Assembly (NCBI RefSeq): GCF_003386795.1
Contig: NZ_QTUC01000001.1
Span: 3,224,001 to 3,288,000 of the forward strand
Source: Thermasporomyces composti
GTDB taxonomy: Bacteria; Actinomycetota; Actinomycetes; Propionibacteriales; Actinopolymorphaceae
Direction of reading: 5' to 3'
DNA length: 64,000 bases
In this document: piece by piece, positions 61,440 to 64,000 of the stretch
Numbering within the stretch: position 1 is the stretch's first letter
How the letters are laid out: the number at the start of each line of letters is the position of its first letter
The notes under the pieces: generated by a model
What the model was told of the DNA's origin: nothing
What the model saw: only the letters and a program-made list of their open reading frames with translations
The model's database searches: none
Program-made: the position numbers and the translations under genes

Positions 61440-62614
61440 GCGCACCGGCCGAGTCCGAGGCGAGCAAGCCGGCCCTGCGTGGCCATGTGGCGCAGTGGCT
61501 TCGGGAGGCGGCGGTGAGCCTGGCCGCTGTCGCGCTGGCGCTGCTGGTCGGCGCCGTCCTCATCGTGGTCAGCGACGCGGACGTGCTGGCCACCTGGGGC
61601 TACTTCTTCGCCTACCCACCGGACGCGCTCCAGGCGTCGTGGTCGGCGGTCGCCGACGCGTATGGCGCGCTCCTGCGTGGCTCGCTCGGCGGCTGGCGGC
61701 CGCTCACCGAGACGCTCGTCCAGGCGACGCCGCTCATCTGCGCCGGGCTGGGCGTCTCCCTGGCGTTCCGCGCGGGCCTGTTCAACATCGGCGCGCAGGG
61801 TCAGCTCATCGTGGGAGCGCTCTGCGCCGGATGGGTGGGGTTCACCCTCCACCTGCCGCCGGTCGTGCACCTGGTGGTGGCGATCGCCGCCGCCGTGGTG
61901 GGTGGCGCGGTCTGGGGTGGGATCGCCGGCGTCTTGAAGGCCCGGACCGGAGCCCACGAGGTGATCGTCACGATCATGCTCAACTACGTCGGGCTCTACC
62001 TCTTGCAGTGGCTGCTGACGACGGAGCCGTTCCAGCGACCTGGGCGCGACGACCCCATCAGCCCGGTGGTCGACCCCACGGCGCGGTTCGCTCGCGTGCC
62101 GGGGACGGACCTGCACCTCGGTGTCGTGCTGGCGGTCCTCGCCGCGATCGTCGTGTGGTGGGTCCTCACCCGGTCGACGACGGGCTTCCAGCTCCGCGCC
62201 GTCGGCGCCAACTCGGAGGCGGCCCGCACCGCTGGTATGAGCGTGGAGCGGGCCTACACGGTCGCGATGCTCGGCGCGGGAGCGCTGGCCGGTCTGGCCG
62301 GCGCGCAGCAGGTCCTCGGCACCGCCCACCCGTTGACCGACGGGATCGCCGGGGACGTGGGCTTCGACGCCATCACCGTGGCGCTGCTGGGCCGGGCGTC
62401 GCCCGCCGGCACGGTCGTCGCCGGCCTGGTGTTCGGCGCGCTCAAGGCGGGAGGGTTGCAGATGCAGATCCAGACCCAGACCCCGCTCACCCTCACGACC
62501 GTCCTCCAGGCGACGATCGTGCTCTTCATCGCCGCTCCGGCGCTGGTTCGGGCCCTCGTGCGGGTTCGCGGCCAGGGCGCCGGCTCCGTCCTCGCCAAGG
62601 GGTGGAACGCGTGA
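61436..62614 (+). CDS. Nucleoside ABC transporter permease 1
   Basis: 392 residues with about nine TM helices. The BPD_transp_2 signature is SLAFRAGLFNIGAQGQLIVGA, with ARTGAHEVIVTIMLNYVGLYLLQW downstream. GGAGG lies 7 nt before the ATG, inside the end of the ATPase gene. The stop overlaps the next permease by 4 bp (GTGA). Confidence 0.93.
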   Translation: MSAPAESEASKPALRGHVAQWLREAAVSLAAVALALLVGAVLIVVSDADVLATWGYFFAYPPDALQASWSAVADAYGALLRGSLGGWRPLTETLVQATPLICAGLGVSLAFRAGLFNIGAQGQLIVGALCAGWVGFTLHLPPVVHLVVAIAAAVVGGAVWGGIAGVLKARTGAHEVIVTIMLNYVGLYLLQWLLTTEPFQRPGRDDPISPVVDPTARFARVPGTDLHLGVVLAVLAAIVVWWVLTRSTTGFQLRAVGANSEAARTAGMSVERAYTVAMLGAGALAGLAGAQQVLGTAHPLTDGIAGDVGFDAITVALLGRASPAGTVVAGLVFGALKAGGLQMQIQTQTPLTLTTVLQATIVLFIAAPALVRALVRVRGQGAGSVLAKGWNA

Positions 62615-63972
62615 GCGCCTCGGACGAGACCGTGGAGAAGGCCGGAACGACGTCGGTGGCCGACCAGGCGCCTGGACGTGGGCCAGAGCAAGCACCCCCG
62701 CGCCGCACCAGGGGCTCCGTGGCATCGGGCCAGGAGACTCCGCCCGAGCGCCGGCGCCGGGTCCGTGCCGGCCTCGTCGCGCTCGTGCTCGCCGCTGTCG
62801 GTGGCGTGCTCGCTGTCCTGACCCGCCCCGAAGCCGTCACGTTCGCCCTGTCGGACCAGGTGGCCGACGAACGGCTTCCGGACATCGTGCTGCCGGCCCG
62901 TCCGGTGGCGGTGGCCCTCGCCGCCTACGCGGTCGTCGTCGCCGTGGCCCACGTCCTGCGCGGCGTGCGGGGCCGTTGGGCAGGGGTGGTCTGGGCACTG
63001 TTCGGCGTGGCTCTGGTCGTGGCGTTCCTGTGCTGGGCGGCGGCGGGGACGACGTTTCCGCTCACGAACCAGCTGCAGGGGACGCTCAACCTCTCCACAC
63101 CGCTCATCCTCGGCGCCCTCGCCGGTGTGCTGTGCGAGCGTGCCGGCGTCATCAACATCGCGATCGAGGGACAGTTCCTCGCCGGGGCGTTCACCGCCGC
63201 GGTCGTGACGACGGTGACGGGAAGCTTCCTGGCCGGGACCCTCGGCGCCGTCCTCGCGGGCGTGCTCATCGCGGCGCTGCTCGCCGTCTTCGCGATCCGC
63301 TACTACGTCAACCAGGTGATCCTCGGTGTCGTCCTCGTGGTCTTCGCCTCCGGGATCACCGGCTTTCTGTTCGACCAGTTCGTCCAGGACGACGCCGCGG
63401 CGTACAACGACCCCGGGGTGCTGCCGACCGTCCCGATTCCGGTCCTCGCGGACATCCCGATCGTCGGCGCGACCCTGTTCGACCAGACCCCGCTCGTCTA
63501 CGCGATGTACGCCGCCGTTGCGGTCGTGACCTACGTGCTGTTCAAGACGCGGTGGGGGCTGCGGGTGCGCGCGGTCGGTGAGCATCCCAGGGCCGCCGAG
63601 ACCGTGGGCGTCAACGTGCTGCGCGTGCGCTACCAGGCGGTGCTCGCCGGGGGAGTGGTGGCCGGGCTCGGTGGGGCGTTCTTCACCATCGGATTCACCG
63701 GCAGCTTCGACAAGGACCTCACCGCCGGTCAGGGGTTCATCGCCTTGGCGGCCCTCATCATGGGCCGCTGGCACCCTCTCGGCGCGACCCTCGCGGCGCT
63801 GTTCTTCGGCTTCACCCAGCAGCTGCAGAGCCAGCTGCAGATCATCGCCACGCCGATCCCGGGCGAGCTGCTCATCATGGCGCCGTACCTGGCGACCGTG
63901 GTGGCGGTCGCGGGATTGGTCGGGCGCGTGCGACCGCCCAAAGCCGACGGCGAGCCGTACGTCACGAGCTAG
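62611..63972 (+). CDS. Nucleoside ABC transporter permease 2
   Basis: 453 residues. A polar ~50-residue N-terminus leads to about ten TM helices. The signature is LCERAGVINIAIEGQFLAGAF, followed by YYVNQVILGVVLVVFASGITGFLF and the cytoplasmic LRVRAVGEHPRAAETVGV loop typical of this class. GTG start in a GTGA overlap. The open frame reaches back through the first permease in another phase and is not coding there. Confidence 0.93.
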   Translation: MSASDETVEKAGTTSVADQAPGRGPEQAPPRRTRGSVASGQETPPERRRRVRAGLVALVLAAVGGVLAVLTRPEAVTFALSDQVADERLPDIVLPARPVAVALAAYAVVVAVAHVLRGVRGRWAGVVWALFGVALVVAFLCWAAAGTTFPLTNQLQGTLNLSTPLILGALAGVLCERAGVINIAIEGQFLAGAFTAAVVTTVTGSFLAGTLGAVLAGVLIAALLAVFAIRYYVNQVILGVVLVVFASGITGFLFDQFVQDDAAAYNDPGVLPTVPIPVLADIPIVGATLFDQTPLVYAMYAAVAVVTYVLFKTRWGLRVRAVGEHPRAAETVGVNVLRVRYQAVLAGGVVAGLGGAFFTIGFTGSFDKDLTAGQGFIALAALIMGRWHPLGATLAALFFGFTQQLQSQLQIIATPIPGELLIMAPYLATVVAVAGLVGRVRPPKADGEPYVTS

Positions 63973-63995
63973 CCTGGGCCGCCGGGGTGGAGACC

Positions 63996-64000
63996 ATGCA
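63996..64000 (+). CDS. Start of the next gene (cut by the window edge)
   Basis: An ATG lies behind GGGGTGGAG, 23 bp after the second permease. Only five bases are present. In related operons a cytidine deaminase or nucleoside phosphorylase follows, but that is inference. Confidence 0.3.

Overview
This is a very GC-rich window (third codon positions are almost all G or C) from a high-GC Gram-positive bacterium of the phylum Actinomycetota. The order guaB3 - ChoD-like GMC oxidoreductase - guaA, the run sucC-sucD - DUF6350 - purN-purH - DUF3017 - mdh - icd, the many PspC-domain membrane proteins and the frequent GTG/TTG starts are all familiar from actinomycetes. A Tat-type lipoprotein for family-5 ABC uptake and the general layout would fit a Propionibacteriales/Actinopolymorphaceae-like genome, but that finer placement is a guess. 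No rRNA gene, intact tRNA gene, insertion sequence, phage gene or CRISPR array is visible. The window reads as chromosomal core with small accessory patches.

Layout. 1-12.2 kb: 3' end of guaB3, an RND exporter divergent from a MarR regulator, an aldehyde dehydrogenase coupled to a GMC oxidoreductase, two small lipoproteins, guaA and a zinc alcohol dehydrogenase. 12.2-14.4 kb: a glutathionyl-hydroquinone-reductase-type protein and a GH27 alpha-galactosidase. 14.5-19.2 kb: an envelope-stress style module of PspC proteins facing a PspC-histidine kinase and LuxR-type response regulator. 19.4-29.2 kb: MarR-GNAT fusion, a small membrane protein, PIG-L deacetylase, secreted polysaccharide deacetylase, orphan family-5 binding lipoprotein, PcrA helicase and M23 peptidase. 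29.5-42.1 kb: B12-binding mutase subunit, sucCD, an ECF sigma factor with its membrane partner, DUF6350, purN, purH, DUF3017, mdh, icd. 42.1-46.5 kb: a tightly overlapped galT-galE-galK operon ending in a formylglycine-generating enzyme. 46.9-53.8 kb: CNNM/CBS protein, trpS, 2H phosphoesterase, YihY, a DD-carboxypeptidase and a PLP dehydratase. 53.8-58.2 kb: a small membrane protein, a decayed serine hydrolase, a methylmalonyl-CoA-mutase-type large subunit and an M20 amidohydrolase. 58.7 kb to the end: a BMP-type (nucleoside) ABC transporter operon running off the edge.

How the genes work together. Purine synthesis (purN, purH, guaA, guaB3) and the TCA-cycle block (sucCD, mdh, icd) dominate. 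The B12-binding subunit beside sucCD and the unlinked mutase large subunit 25 kb away could feed succinyl-CoA into the succinyl-CoA synthetase. The Leloir genes and the alpha-galactosidase give a route for galactose. Several genes serve the cell envelope (M23, NodB deacetylase, D,D-carboxypeptidase, PspC module).

The most unusual signal I found is not a gene. At least seven gene-free loci carry short tandem repeats with a period near 16 bp (14-17). The units differ between loci, but the three longest GC-poor arrays share a GCACTG core. Other points worth a second look are several palindromes placed like operators, a competing-hairpin leader before trpS, an apparent CTG start for purN with a strong ribosome binding site, FGE inside the galactose operon, and a duplicated -10 element before the nucleoside transporter.
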